A stretch of 64,000 nucleotides of DNA from Mycolicibacterium fortuitum subsp. fortuitum (GTDB lineage Bacteria > Actinomycetota > Actinomycetes > Mycobacteriales > Mycobacteriaceae): assembly GCF_022179545.1 (NCBI RefSeq), contig NZ_AP025518.1, positions 5,890,001 through 5,954,000 of the forward strand, given 5' to 3'. The notes below the pieces were generated by a model, which worked only from the letters and a program-made list of their open reading frames with translations, was not told where the DNA came from and made no database searches. Position 1 is the stretch's first letter. Every line of letters begins with the position of its first letter. The position numbers and the translations under genes are program-made. Shown piece after piece: positions 19,661-28,090 of the stretch.

Positions 19661-19897
19661 CTACTTCATGAGGTCGTTGATGGCCGCTTCGATGTTGTTG
19701 ATCGACGCGAAAGTGGACTTCTTCAGCGCCTCGTCGGGGAACTCGATATCGAACTCGTCCTCCAGGGCCAGCATGACATTGACCGATGCGTGAGACGTGA
19801 GCCCGAGTTCATACAGGTCAGCATCGGCATCCACAGCCGTCGGATCGACCGACATTCTCCCGTGATCAGCCAACGCCTTCTGAATTACTTCCCGCAT
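19661..19897 (-). CDS. Small carrier protein (aminoacyl/acyl carrier type)
   Basis: 78 aa, starting at the ATG at 19895-19897 (the open frame reaches 19966 but the extension is unlike a carrier protein). It is a four-helix carrier fold: DADLYELGLTSHASVNVML carries Ser35, the expected phosphopantetheine site, in LTS rather than the usual DSL, followed by LEDEFDIEFPDEAL. This LTS-x-ASV pattern resembles the carriers served by amino acid:[carrier protein] ligases such as Bradyrhizobium Bll0956. It is the first gene of a carrier-PPTase-hydrolase operon and diverges, over 119 bases, from the lipase-like and ligase genes. Confidence 0.87.
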   Translation of the reverse strand: MREVIQKALADHGRMSVDPTAVDADADLYELGLTSHASVNVMLALEDEFDIEFPDEALKKSTFASINNIEAAINDLMK

Positions 19898-20016
19898 GAA
19901 GAGCAAGCATAAGGCGCGGCCAAACACAATGCGCCGGTGTTTCCCATGACGAATTCCGGGAAGCACACCCTCCGGCCTGGCTAGGCTCAGTTCGCATACG
20001 ACCCGAGGGGAGCTCG

Positions 20017-21192
20017 ATGATGCGTCGCGGTCTGGTACTGATCACCGCAGCGATGATGGCGCTCATCGGTTGTGGATCCCACTCCGAGACCGAGAAGACC
20101 GCTACCGAGGAAGCCGGCGACCCTCACCACCTCAGCGCCGTTCCGCTGACGAACGTTGTCGACTCTGTCCGTGATGCCGCCGGGTCCATGAACGTCGTCA
20201 CCCACATTTCTCGATCCGGTATCTACGACGGTGAAACACATTTCAATACCACGGTTTTCACGCCAAAGGGCGAAGCTCCTGACCGCGGGTTCCCCATCGT
20301 CGTGGTGGGGCATCGGATCACTGGGACGACCTCGGACTGCGCACCGTCTCTCTCCCCCACCCTGCTCGACCTGGCACCGACTATCACAGCACTTCTGAAT
20401 GCCGGGTACATCGTGGCGGTTCCGGATTTCCAAGGCCTCGGCAAGCCGACGGTCGACACCAACTACGACGACACCTATCACCCGTATTTGGACTCCACGA
20501 CCGGCGGGTACAACCTGATCGACGCGGCGCACGCGGCCCATGCCGGCGAGCCGCAAGCATCGACGTCATGGCTGGCAATGGGGATAGGCGAGGGTGGTCA
20601 GGCCGCGTGGGCGGCCAACGAACTCGCCGTCGACTACAACAACTTCGGCGGCGATTTCGTGGGTTCGGTGAGCATTTCCCCGCTGTCCGACCTCAACGGA
20701 CTCGCCGATGCCGCACAGAACGGGACGCTGAACGACGATCAGAAGGTGGCGTTTGCCCGTTTCACAGCCGCGCTTCACGCCGAGTACCCCGAGGTCGTCA
20801 ACCTCGATGACTACCGTCGGGGCGCAGCGACCCAACATTGGAATGCCCTGCTCGGCTGCCAACTCACTCCGAGCGCCCTGCAGGTGGCAGCGCAGATCCC
20901 AGCGACGGATCTGCAGCCGGCCAACGCCGAAGCGGTGAACACACTGCGGGGGTTTCTCCAGAAGACCAACCTGCCGCAGGGACCGGCACAGGCCCCGATG
21001 CTGGTCAGTTACAGCGGCGACGAACCACTCAGCCCGGCCTCGTGGACCGACCGCGCGCTCGCTGCGGCGTGCAAGATGGGTGACACCATCACCATCCAGC
21101 GTCAACCGCAACCCGTGCCGGATTCCGCAACGACGCTGTCGTGGATAAGCGACCGATTCAAATCAACACAGGCCCAGAACGACTGTCGATAG
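20017..21192 (+). CDS. Lipase-fold lipoprotein lacking the catalytic serine
   Basis: 391 aa. A signal peptide with lipobox LIGC (Cys19) indicates an anchored lipoprotein. The body resembles the secretory lipase (LIP) family: FPIVVVGHRITG, GYIVAVPDFQGLG and an elbow that reads G189-I-G-E-G-G194, where family members have G-x-S-x-G-G. Position 191 is glycine, so the nucleophile is missing; the acidic SGDEPLSP segment remains, and no obvious catalytic histidine lies in the C-terminal PQPVPDSATTLSW stretch. It may bind a lipid or acyl group instead of cleaving it. It is 9 bases upstream of the carrier-protein ligase gene, probably co-transcribed. Confidence 0.78.
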   Translation: MMRRGLVLITAAMMALIGCGSHSETEKTATEEAGDPHHLSAVPLTNVVDSVRDAAGSMNVVTHISRSGIYDGETHFNTTVFTPKGEAPDRGFPIVVVGHRITGTTSDCAPSLSPTLLDLAPTITALLNAGYIVAVPDFQGLGKPTVDTNYDDTYHPYLDSTTGGYNLIDAAHAAHAGEPQASTSWLAMGIGEGGQAAWAANELAVDYNNFGGDFVGSVSISPLSDLNGLADAAQNGTLNDDQKVAFARFTAALHAEYPEVVNLDDYRRGAATQHWNALLGCQLTPSALQVAAQIPATDLQPANAEAVNTLRGFLQKTNLPQGPAQAPMLVSYSGDEPLSPASWTDRALAAACKMGDTITIQRQPQPVPDSATTLSWISDRFKSTQAQNDCR

Positions 21193-21201
21193 GGTTGGCA
21201 G

Positions 21202-22149
21202 ATGACCGAGGCTCAGGACATCGACGTGAAACTCGAATCGGCCCGCCGCGAGTTCCGTGACGAACTGATCGAAGCGGGATTGCTGATCCCGATGGGAATC
21301 GACGGACTGTACGGCCGCGGAGCGGTTTTCGAGGGCATCATCGATGGCATCGATTACGCGGTCCGGGCCAAGGGCGCCGAAGTCTACGGCGACCGCGCGA
21401 AGGTCCTTCGGTTCCCGCCCGTCTTCCCGCGTGAACAATTCGAAAAGACCGACTACATCGCGTCTTTCCCGGATCTGACCGGGGCCATCTCGACGTTCAC
21501 CGGCGGGAACGCCGAGCACCGCGCCCTGTTGGCGGACCGTGATGCCGGCCTGCCATGGGATGGGCATCTGAATCCTGCTGGCACCATGCTGGTTTCGGCT
21601 GCCTGCCATCCGAGCTACGCGACGCTGCCGTCCGACCTGCCCGACGGTGGTGTACTGATGGATATCTACGGATACTGCTTCCGGCACGAGCCGGCCATAG
21701 ATCCAGCTCGGATGCAGGCCTTCCGGATGCACGAGTACGTCCTGGTCGGAACTCCCGAGCAAGCGCAGGCCCACCGTGACAACTGGGTGGATCACGGCAT
21801 GGCGGTGCTCACCGGGTTGGGTCTGGACGCCCGCCCGGCCGCCGCCAACGACCCCTTCTTCGGCAGGGTGGGCAAGATGCTGGCCGCCAACCAGCGCGAA
21901 GAGGAACTCAAGACCGAACTTCTGGTGCGGCTGTACGGCGACCTGCACGAGGGCACCGCAGTGGTGTCGGCAAACTGCCACCGTGACCACTTCGGTCAGA
22001 CATTCTCCCTGCACACCGCCGACGGCGGCGTCGCGCACAGTGCGTGTGTGGGCTTCGGCATGGAGCGAATCGCCTTGGCGCTGGTACGAACTCACGGCCT
22101 TGATCCCGCCGCGTGGCCGATGCCGGTGCAGACCGCCATGGGCCGGTAG
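21202..22149 (+). CDS. Amino acid:[carrier protein] ligase (seryl-tRNA-synthetase-like)
   Basis: 315 aa. A class-II synthetase catalytic core without a tRNA-binding arm. Motif 2 is FRHEP (Arg161-Glu163) and motif 3 is GFGMERIALAL (Arg289). Cys135 (AACHP), Glu178 (HEYVLVG) and Cys282 (SACVGFG) correspond to the zinc ligands of Bradyrhizobium Bll0957, an enzyme shown to activate glycine or alanine and load it on a carrier protein's phosphopantetheine arm. Here the cognate carrier and PPTase genes are divergent neighbours within 1.3 kb. The amino acid and the final acceptor are unknown. It converges on the glycosylphosphotransferase gene (11 bases). Confidence 0.88.
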   Translation: MTEAQDIDVKLESARREFRDELIEAGLLIPMGIDGLYGRGAVFEGIIDGIDYAVRAKGAEVYGDRAKVLRFPPVFPREQFEKTDYIASFPDLTGAISTFTGGNAEHRALLADRDAGLPWDGHLNPAGTMLVSAACHPSYATLPSDLPDGGVLMDIYGYCFRHEPAIDPARMQAFRMHEYVLVGTPEQAQAHRDNWVDHGMAVLTGLGLDARPAAANDPFFGRVGKMLAANQREEELKTELLVRLYGDLHEGTAVVSANCHRDHFGQTFSLHTADGGVAHSACVGFGMERIALALVRTHGLDPAAWPMPVQTAMGR

Positions 22150-22160
22150 CCGGCTGCGCG

Positions 22161-23624
22161 TCAGTACGCGCCCTTGCGCATGAGTACCGCACCGATCGTG
22201 CGCCAGATGATCACCAGATCTCCCACCACAGACCAGTTTCCTGCGTAGGACACGTCGAGACGGACACGGTCCTTGTCGGCCAGATCCGACCGCCCAGACA
22301 CCTGCCACAAGCCCGTCATTCCGGGTTTGACGTGCTCGCGGTGCTCCAGGAATGCGGCATCGGATCCGGCTTCCCCCGGAACCAACGGGCGCGGCCCCAC
22401 CATGCTCATCGAGCCGCCCAGTACGTTGAACAACTGCGGGAGCTCGTCGATGCTGCTGGCGCGTAGGAACTTTCCGACCTTGGTGACGCTGGAAGGCGAC
22501 GAGCGTTTGTTGAACATGCTCTCCGCGTGCTGCTCATTGGTCTGCGGCAACTTGTCCGTGCCGACATGCATCGTCCTCAACTTGAAGATCCGGAACGTCT
22601 TCTGGTCCATGCCGACCCGTTCCTGCCGATAGAAGACCGGACCACGATCGTCGAGTTTGATCGCCAGCCCGGCCAATGCGATCACGGGAAGGGCGATGAT
22701 GGTGCCGATCGTGCCGAGGACCAGATCAAGGATGCGTTTTGTGATCATCGAAACTCGGTCATGGGTCGGCGCTTCGATGACGAACAGCGGCAAATTCTCC
22801 AGCGGCCGCAGCTGCAGCCGGTGCGTCGCGACCTCCGTCAGTCCCGGGACGACGATGAGCCCGGTGTTGATCGCCTGCATCCGCCATGCGAGAAATTTGA
22901 CCTTCTCAGGCCCGAAGTCTCCGGCGTAGACCGCCGCCAGCGAGTCCGCGCCGGCCGTCTGCACTGCAGCCTCGAGCTCGCTGTCATCGTTGAATCCCAG
23001 AACTGGTACGGGGCCGGTTGGCAGCTCGACAGTCTGCCCGACCATGTCGCCCGCATCCGGAATACAGACCCCGACCACCTCGTATCCCGCGCTGGGCGAG
23101 CGCTGAAAATACTCGGACAGTGTGCGCGCGGCATTGACGTCGCCCAACGCTACGACGCGGTAGACGTACGTTCCCCGCTTTCGCCGCCGACGCACGTCTG
23201 CGCGCAACAGATGCCGGGCAACGAACAGACCGATCAGCCCGAGGCCGAAGGTCACCCCGAATTGAATACGCGAGATCGGCATATCGAGGAACACTTCGGC
23301 AGCAGCGGCAAGCGCGAATGTCCAGCCGGTGGCGGCCGCGACAAGACGGTATTCCTCCGCTTGCTGCCCGACCAGCGTCAGATCACGCGAATGCACATAT
23401 CCGAGGGCGATCAACCAGCCGAAATATATGCCGATCGAAAACGCGGTTGCTGTCGTGAAGCTGGCGAAATGGCGGTGCGCCATCGACGTCCCGATCCATT
23501 CGGCGAAGACGACAGCAGCCGCGAGAACCACGGCATCGGCAACCAGGACACGCCGACGGTACGCCGATTTCCATCGGTGGGCTTGTGCTTTGGCTTGCTC
23601 GCCGTTCGCTGTCACCGGTTCCAC
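22161..23624 (-). CDS. Initiating undecaprenyl-phosphate glycosyl-1-phosphate transferase (WbaP-like)
   Basis: 487 aa. About five N-terminal membrane helices (30-125), a nucleotide-binding-like middle (VVALGDVNAARTL, 155-290), a further helix, and the bacterial sugar transferase domain (about 290-487). That domain shows KRILDLVLG, FRIFKLRTMHVGTD, SIDELPQLFNVLGGSMSMVGPRP and KPGMTGLWQVSGRSDL. It starts repeat-unit synthesis by moving a hexose-1-phosphate from UDP-sugar to undecaprenyl phosphate. With GalU, Wzx, Wzy and Wzz homologues it completes a Wzy-dependent pathway. It is divergent from the esterase gene. Confidence 0.93.
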   Translation of the reverse strand: MEPVTANGEQAKAQAHRWKSAYRRRVLVADAVVLAAAVVFAEWIGTSMAHRHFASFTTATAFSIGIYFGWLIALGYVHSRDLTLVGQQAEEYRLVAAATGWTFALAAAAEVFLDMPISRIQFGVTFGLGLIGLFVARHLLRADVRRRRKRGTYVYRVVALGDVNAARTLSEYFQRSPSAGYEVVGVCIPDAGDMVGQTVELPTGPVPVLGFNDDSELEAAVQTAGADSLAAVYAGDFGPEKVKFLAWRMQAINTGLIVVPGLTEVATHRLQLRPLENLPLFVIEAPTHDRVSMITKRILDLVLGTIGTIIALPVIALAGLAIKLDDRGPVFYRQERVGMDQKTFRIFKLRTMHVGTDKLPQTNEQHAESMFNKRSSPSSVTKVGKFLRASSIDELPQLFNVLGGSMSMVGPRPLVPGEAGSDAAFLEHREHVKPGMTGLWQVSGRSDLADKDRVRLDVSYAGNWSVVGDLVIIWRTIGAVLMRKGAY

Positions 23625-23727
23625 GGGGCCTTCCCATCTTTACGTGTCCCGTGATTATTGCGCCAAGGCGGTGGCCGAACAACGACTTTGACACACCGAG
23701 CTGACTTCGAAACAGTGCATTCGCCGG

Positions 23728-23733
23728 TATAGT
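23728..23733 (+). promoter_or_regulatory. Candidate -10 box upstream of the esterase gene
   Basis: TATAGT in the divergent gap between the glycosylphosphotransferase and the membrane esterase, the best sigma-A-like -10 hexamer in this gap. No clear -35 box was found. It lies about 80 bases before the esterase ATG. Confidence 0.35.
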
Positions 23734-23811
23734 CCGACGCCAGTGTGAGTTATCCGCCGGCAGCGGCTCTCACCCATTTCGGATTACCCGCCAATGTGAG
23801 GGCCGAACCAA

Positions 23812-25182
23812 ATGAACCTTTCACTGACCAACGGCCTGATTCCGATAACGCTGCAATTGCTCGCGTTCATCGCGATCGTGATCGCGATCAGGCGTGGTCG
23901 GTCCCTTCAGTGGATGCGCCGGTGGTTGCTCGGCGCAGTGCTCGTGGGGGTGGGCCTCGCCGCGGCCGCACGACTGTTCGTGAGGGATCAGGGCTGGTCC
24001 GCCGAGGCGATCTCGTTCGGGACCGTGTTCTGGACGGCGATGCTCGGATTCGCCGCGACGGTGTTGATCGGCGGCTGGCGCGGCAGCCCATGGTGGCGCC
24101 GGTTGGTGTCTGTGCTCGCGGTGGTGATGGCGGTCGTGTGCGGGCTCACCGCCCTCAACACCGCGACTGGGTACTTCCCGACCGTCCGTGCGGCATGGCT
24201 CCGGTTGACCCATACCGAGCCCGAACAGTGGATCGACGAAGCGCAGCTTGCCGCGCTCAAGCAGGAAGGCCAGGTGCCGACCCGCGGCACCGTGGTGCGG
24301 GTGAACATCCCCGGTGACGCATCGGGTTTTCCGCACCGGACCGAGACCGTCTATCTGCCGCCCGCCTGGTTCGCCGGCGACCCTCCGCCACAGCTGCCAG
24401 CGGTGATCATGATGGGTGGCGAGTTCAACCATCCCAATGACTGGCTGCAGTCGACCAACGCGCTTGAGACGCTGGATGACTTCGCGGCCCTTCATCACGG
24501 CAATACGCCGATCATCGTATTTCCGGACACGTCAGGGAAATTCAACAACGACACCGAATGCGTCGACGGCGTACGCGGTAACGCCGCGGCCCACCTGACC
24601 AAGGATGTGGTGCCGTACATGATCTCGCGCTTCGGGGTCAGCCCGAAGGCCGAGAACTGGGGGCTGGCCGGCTGGTCCTCTGGCGCCACCTGTTCCCTGA
24701 CCACCGCGGTTCGCAACCCTGAGATGTTCAGCGCGATCGTCTGGCTCGACGGCACCCTCGGCCCCAATGCGGGCACCAAAGATCAGACCGTCGCGAGGCT
24801 GTTCGGCGGCGATCAGGCAGCTTGGGAGGCATTCGACCCGAAGACGATCATCACCCGGCACGGCCCGTACGGCGACATGGCGGCGTGGCTCGGCGTGGCC
24901 GAGAACACCCCGACCGTCCATCGCGACGCCGGCACCACTCCACCACCCGAGGAGGTGATCGCCGACTGGGACACCTTCTCCGAAGAGCACGCCGCCAACG
25001 CCAACAAACTATGCGCCCTGCTCAGCGGTTACAACGTCGAATGCTCAGTGGTCGGTTACAAGGGCGTGCACAGCTTCGAGTCCGCCGGGGCGGCGTTTGC
25101 CGCCGCGCTGCCCTGGCTCGCCAGCACATTGGGCACCCCCGGTGTGCGGCCGCGCCCCCTGCCGGGCGCAGGCCAGAAGTAG
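23812..25182 (+). CDS. Membrane-anchored esterase, antigen-85-like fold
   Basis: 456 aa. Three or four N-terminal transmembrane helices (about 5-115) are followed by an alpha/beta-hydrolase domain of the esterase/Ag85 family: LPAVIMMGGEFNHPNDW, IIVFPDTSGKFNNDTECV, the nucleophile elbow GWSSGATCS, and a C-terminal GVHSFESAG with the candidate histidine. All triad elements appear intact, unlike the two lipase-like proteins of this window. Related mycobacterial proteins act on acyl esters at the cell envelope; a substrate cannot be named. It may belong to the polysaccharide locus (deacylation or acylation) or simply border it. It converges on the GntR gene with a 7-base gap. Confidence 0.82.
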   Translation: MNLSLTNGLIPITLQLLAFIAIVIAIRRGRSLQWMRRWLLGAVLVGVGLAAAARLFVRDQGWSAEAISFGTVFWTAMLGFAATVLIGGWRGSPWWRRLVSVLAVVMAVVCGLTALNTATGYFPTVRAAWLRLTHTEPEQWIDEAQLAALKQEGQVPTRGTVVRVNIPGDASGFPHRTETVYLPPAWFAGDPPPQLPAVIMMGGEFNHPNDWLQSTNALETLDDFAALHHGNTPIIVFPDTSGKFNNDTECVDGVRGNAAAHLTKDVVPYMISRFGVSPKAENWGLAGWSSGATCSLTTAVRNPEMFSAIVWLDGTLGPNAGTKDQTVARLFGGDQAAWEAFDPKTIITRHGPYGDMAAWLGVAENTPTVHRDAGTTPPPEEVIADWDTFSEEHAANANKLCALLSGYNVECSVVGYKGVHSFESAGAAFAAALPWLASTLGTPGVRPRPLPGAGQK

Positions 25183-25189
25183 CCGGCTG

Positions 25190-25912
25190 TTACTTCCACA
25201 GTGCCTCTATTGAGGTGACGGACTGCCCCAGCGCACGCGCACTCAGCGCACGCAAAGCACGCCGCTCTACGACCTCGAAACTCGCCCCGACGTGTTCGTG
25301 CAGGGCGGTGCGTCCGGCGTCGAGCTGTCCGTCGAGCAGCAGGTCCACGATCTGGAGATGTTCGTCGATGGTGGCGATCACCCGCTCCTCGGTGACGAAG
25401 TCATACATGCGGATGAGCCGGATCCGCCGGTTGACGTTGTCGAGCGCGGCCACCATCGCCTTGTTCCCGGATGCCGCACACAGCTCGACGTGAAACGCCT
25501 CATCACGCAGCACCATGTCGCCGTCCGGGGCCGGCGGACTGGCTTTCAGTTCCGACCACTCGGCGCGCAGAGCGGCGAGCCGCTGGTTGTCATAGCGCAG
25601 CTCGTCGGTTTCCAGGATCCGCGTGATGCCGCGCAGTTCGATGGTGATCCGAAGCTCATAGAGATCACGAACCCCCGGGATGTCCAGGGCGACAGGGTAA
25701 TACCCGTCGGCCCTGCGCTCGAGCATGCCGTCGGCGTGCAGCCGGACCAGAGCCTCCCGCAGTGGGGTCCGGCTGACATTGAGTGTTTCGCACAACTGGG
25801 ACTCCACCAGCCTCGTGCGATCGTCGATCTCCCCGGCCATGAGCAACTTGCCGAGTTCGAGGTAGACCCGGTCGCGCAGGGAGACCGGTTCCTCCACCCG
25901 CACCGTGGTCAC
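25190..25912 (-). CDS. GntR-family regulator, FCD subgroup
   Basis: 240 aa from the GTG at 25912, which overlaps the stop of the amidase gene as GTGA. The N-terminal winged helix (about 10-75: [22 protein letters not shown]) and the C-terminal all-helical FCD ligand domain (about 90-225: [43 protein letters not shown]) are clear. FCD domains bind small carboxylates through metal-coordinating His/Asp residues. As third gene of the permease-amidase operon it probably controls that operon through the GTATACCG palindrome near 27.9 kb. Confidence 0.92.
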   Translation of the reverse strand: MTTVRVEEPVSLRDRVYLELGKLLMAGEIDDRTRLVESQLCETLNVSRTPLREALVRLHADGMLERRADGYYPVALDIPGVRDLYELRITIELRGITRILETDELRYDNQRLAALRAEWSELKASPPAPDGDMVLRDEAFHVELCAASGNKAMVAALDNVNRRIRLIRMYDFVTEERVIATIDEHLQIVDLLLDGQLDAGRTALHEHVGASFEVVERRALRALSARALGQSVTSIEALWK

Positions 25913-26595
25913 TGCAGTTCCTTGAGCGCTGTCACCACATCGGCACTGGCCGCATGTGCTCCGAACACGCCGCCCTGCATGGTGATCATGTTCAGCGCCG
26001 CAATGTGATTGGCGTAGTCGGTGGCTCCGGTCGCATCGGAGACGACGAGGCATTCGTATCCACGGTCGTTGGCGTCACGCATGGTGGTGTGTACGCACAC
26101 GTCCGTGGTGATGCCGGTGAAGATGATGTGTGTGATCCCCCGGTTGCGCAGGACCAGATCGAGGTCGGTCGCATAGAAGCTGCCCTTACCTGGTTTGTCG
26201 ATGACGGGCTCCCCGGGCAGAGCGGCCATCTCGGGTACCAACTCCCAGCCCGGCTCACCGCGGGTGAGAATCCGTCCACATGGGCCGGCCGAACCGATCT
26301 CGGCGCCGATCTGAGCTGAGCGCCAGCGCTTGTTGGCGGGCAGGTCGGACAGGTCGGGGCGGTGACCTTCCCGGGTATGGATGATGAGCAGTCCAGCGGC
26401 CCGGGCGGCGGCCAGCACCTCCTGGGCGGGGCCCAGCGGCGTGCGGACCAGCGACAGGTCATAGCCCATGGTGTCGACGTATCCGCCGGCACCGCAGAAG
26501 TCGACCTGCCAGTCGACGTTAATCAATGCGGTGCGCCCGGTCGGGATATCGCCGTCGTAGGGCCACAGGTAGGGCTGGGCCGCAATCGTCGTCAT
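25909..26595 (-). CDS. Isochorismatase-like cysteine amidohydrolase, biuret-hydrolase type
   Basis: 228 aa. The isochorismatase-like fold has a D-K-C triad: Asp28 (NVDWQVDF), Lys134 (IDKPGKGSF) and Cys167 (TTDVCVHT). Spacing and neighbouring sequence ([36 protein letters not shown]) closely follow rhizobial biuret hydrolase BiuH as I remember it, whose triad is Asp36-Lys142-Cys175. BiuH splits biuret to allophanate and ammonia. Triuret hydrolase or RutB-like activity are alternatives. No allophanate hydrolase gene is in the window. The start overlaps the permease stop as ATGA. Confidence 0.87.
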   Translation of the reverse strand: MTTIAAQPYLWPYDGDIPTGRTALINVDWQVDFCGAGGYVDTMGYDLSLVRTPLGPAQEVLAAARAAGLLIIHTREGHRPDLSDLPANKRWRSAQIGAEIGSAGPCGRILTRGEPGWELVPEMAALPGEPVIDKPGKGSFYATDLDLVLRNRGITHIIFTGITTDVCVHTTMRDANDRGYECLVVSDATGATDYANHIAALNMITMQGGVFGAHAASADVVTALKELQ

Positions 26596-27902
26596 GCCGT
26601 CTCCCCCGCCAGTACCGGTTGTGCGGCACGTACGGGCAGATAGGTCAGGGCGACGAAGGCGAGTCCGCCGATCACCATCGCCACCACCGCATCGGACAGT
26701 TGTGGCGCGTAGTAATGCGTCAGCAACGCACCCCCGGCGCCGATCCCCCACGCCGCGAACGGTTTCCAGGCCAGCGCGGCGGTCGACCGACGGTGCGCGA
26801 ACACCAACTGGTCGAGGATCAGCACGACGCCGATCGGAGGCACCAGCACGCCGAGGATGTTGAGCCACGTCGCGAAGTACGACCAGATGCCGGCCACGGC
26901 GGCGACGGTTCCGACAACACCCAGCACGATCGTCAACTGGCGCATGGTTTTTCCGGTGATGTTGCCGAATCCGACGGCACCGTTGTACAGACAGTGTGCA
27001 CAGACACTGCCGAGGTTGACGAAGACGAAGACGATCGCCAGCGGCACCAAGATGCCGCCACCGCCGACCAGGACGTGCAGGAAATCTCCTCCGGCGACCT
27101 CGGGAGCGGCGGCGGCACCGAGGGCGACCACGAGCGCACCCACCAGTTGGGCGATCAGGTAGGCGACCGGGAACGCGGAGAACGCGGCCAGCGCCCCCTC
27201 CCTACCGTTGCGGGCCCACCGGGTGAAGTCGGCGGTCATGGTGCCCGAATCGGCGAAGCAGGCGAACACCATGGTGACCGCGACACCGAAACTGAACGCA
27301 CTCGCGCCTGCACCACCGGGGTAGTCCAGTGCCGCGCCGAGCCCACCGGCGTTACCCGCGGCCAGGATCACCGCCACCACACCGAGCGGGATGAACAGGG
27401 CCGAGGCCACCACGCCGATCCAGGAGATCGCCCGGATTCCGACAAACGTGAGCGCGACGAACAGCACTCCGGCCAGCAGGGTGATCCACGGCGCGCTCCA
27501 TCCCATCGAGAGGTTGAGTGTGGATCCGACCATGCCGGTCTGAAAGGCGAACCAACCGATGACCAGCACCGAAAGGAATGCCGAGACGACGCGGAAACCC
27601 TTGGTACCAAAGGTATCCGCCGCAGTCAGGGCGAAGTTCTTGCCCGATCGTCCGGCCTGGTAGCTCAGCGCCCCGACATAGCCCATCAGGATGAGGTCGC
27701 CTGCGAGAATCGCGACCAAGCCCATGACGAAGCCGAGGTTGTAGACCACGATCCCCGCGAAGACCGCCGAGGTCATGATCATCGGGAAGCCGACCCATAC
27801 CGCCGACACGGAGAACAGCGATCTGCGTGCGGACAGCGGGACGGGCTGGTTCTCGTACTCCTCACCGAGCGCCGAATGTTGTTCGGCGGGCACTGTATCC
27901 AT
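26592..27902 (-). CDS. NCS1-family nucleobase/ureide permease
   Basis: 436 aa with about twelve hydrophobic helices. The pattern fits the cytosine/purine/allantoin NCS1 transporters: an early [21 protein letters not shown], then [26 protein letters not shown] and [21 protein letters not shown], the usual D-x-x-R-y signature region. It presumably imports the substrate of the amidase encoded by the next gene, with which it overlaps (ATGA). The ATG at 27900-27902 was chosen because upstream codons run through a palindromic operator candidate. Confidence 0.88.
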   Translation of the reverse strand: MDTVPAEQHSALGEEYENQPVPLSARRSLFSVSAVWVGFPMIMTSAVFAGIVVYNLGFVMGLVAILAGDLILMGYVGALSYQAGRSGKNFALTAADTFGTKGFRVVSAFLSVLVIGWFAFQTGMVGSTLNLSMGWSAPWITLLAGVLFVALTFVGIRAISWIGVVASALFIPLGVVAVILAAGNAGGLGAALDYPGGAGASAFSFGVAVTMVFACFADSGTMTADFTRWARNGREGALAAFSAFPVAYLIAQLVGALVVALGAAAAPEVAGGDFLHVLVGGGGILVPLAIVFVFVNLGSVCAHCLYNGAVGFGNITGKTMRQLTIVLGVVGTVAAVAGIWSYFATWLNILGVLVPPIGVVLILDQLVFAHRRSTAALAWKPFAAWGIGAGGALLTHYYAPQLSDAVVAMVIGGLAFVALTYLPVRAAQPVLAGETA

Positions 27903-27906
27903 GGCT

Positions 27907-27924
27907 GTATACCGTGCGGTATAC
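27907..27924. promoter_or_regulatory. Palindromic operator candidate for the GntR regulator
   Basis: GTATACCG-TG-CGGTATAC is a perfect 8-bp inverted repeat with a 2-base centre, ending 4 bases before the permease start codon. FCD-type GntR regulators commonly bind such G-T-A-x-A-C palindromes. A bound dimer here would block the transcription start. No ribosome site fits between it and the ATG, so the mRNA may be leaderless. Confidence 0.6.
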
Positions 27925-27970
27925 GGATTACCCAGGCATTTCTGCCGATGAACGTTCCGTAACGGGGTCC

Positions 27971-27990
27971 TCACCGCCGCGCGGCGGTGA
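27971..27990. repeat. Perfect 20-bp palindrome in the permease-amt intergenic region
   Basis: TCACCGCCGCGCGGCGGTGA is fully self-complementary with no spacer. It sits between the GntR operator candidate and the amt upstream region. It may be an operator for another dimeric regulator or form a cruciform; no T-tract follows. Confidence 0.55.
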
Positions 27991-27997
27991 GCTTTAC

Positions 27998-28036
27998 GTC
28001 ACCGCAATACAACAAGTGGGTCCACGTAACAGAAAC
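27998..28036 (+). promoter_or_regulatory. Possible GlnR-binding half-sites upstream of amt
   Basis: GTCAC (27998-28002), GTAAC (28026-28030) and GAAAC (28032-28036) resemble the GTnAC and GAAAC half-sites of GlnR, the mycobacterial nitrogen regulator that controls amt genes. The spacing does not match the usual 6-base gaps exactly, so the assignment is tentative. Confidence 0.35.
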
Positions 28037-28090
28037 GTCGTCAACTCCCAGTGATCGGCCCGTCCGGGCCGCCACCCCCAGGAGATGTTG

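Noticed and set aside
17469..23624. An exosortase/PEP-CTERM protein-sorting system
   Set aside because: The hydrolase and one glycosyltransferase resemble members of such loci, but no exosortase and no PEP-CTERM substrate is encoded here.
22527..23654. 375-codon plus-strand open frame opposite the glycosylphosphotransferase
   Set aside because: Shadow of a clearly recognised gene; no start signal.
26526..27962. 478-codon plus-strand open frame opposite the permease
   Set aside because: Antisense shadow of a membrane protein; highly charged, no hydrophobic core or motif.
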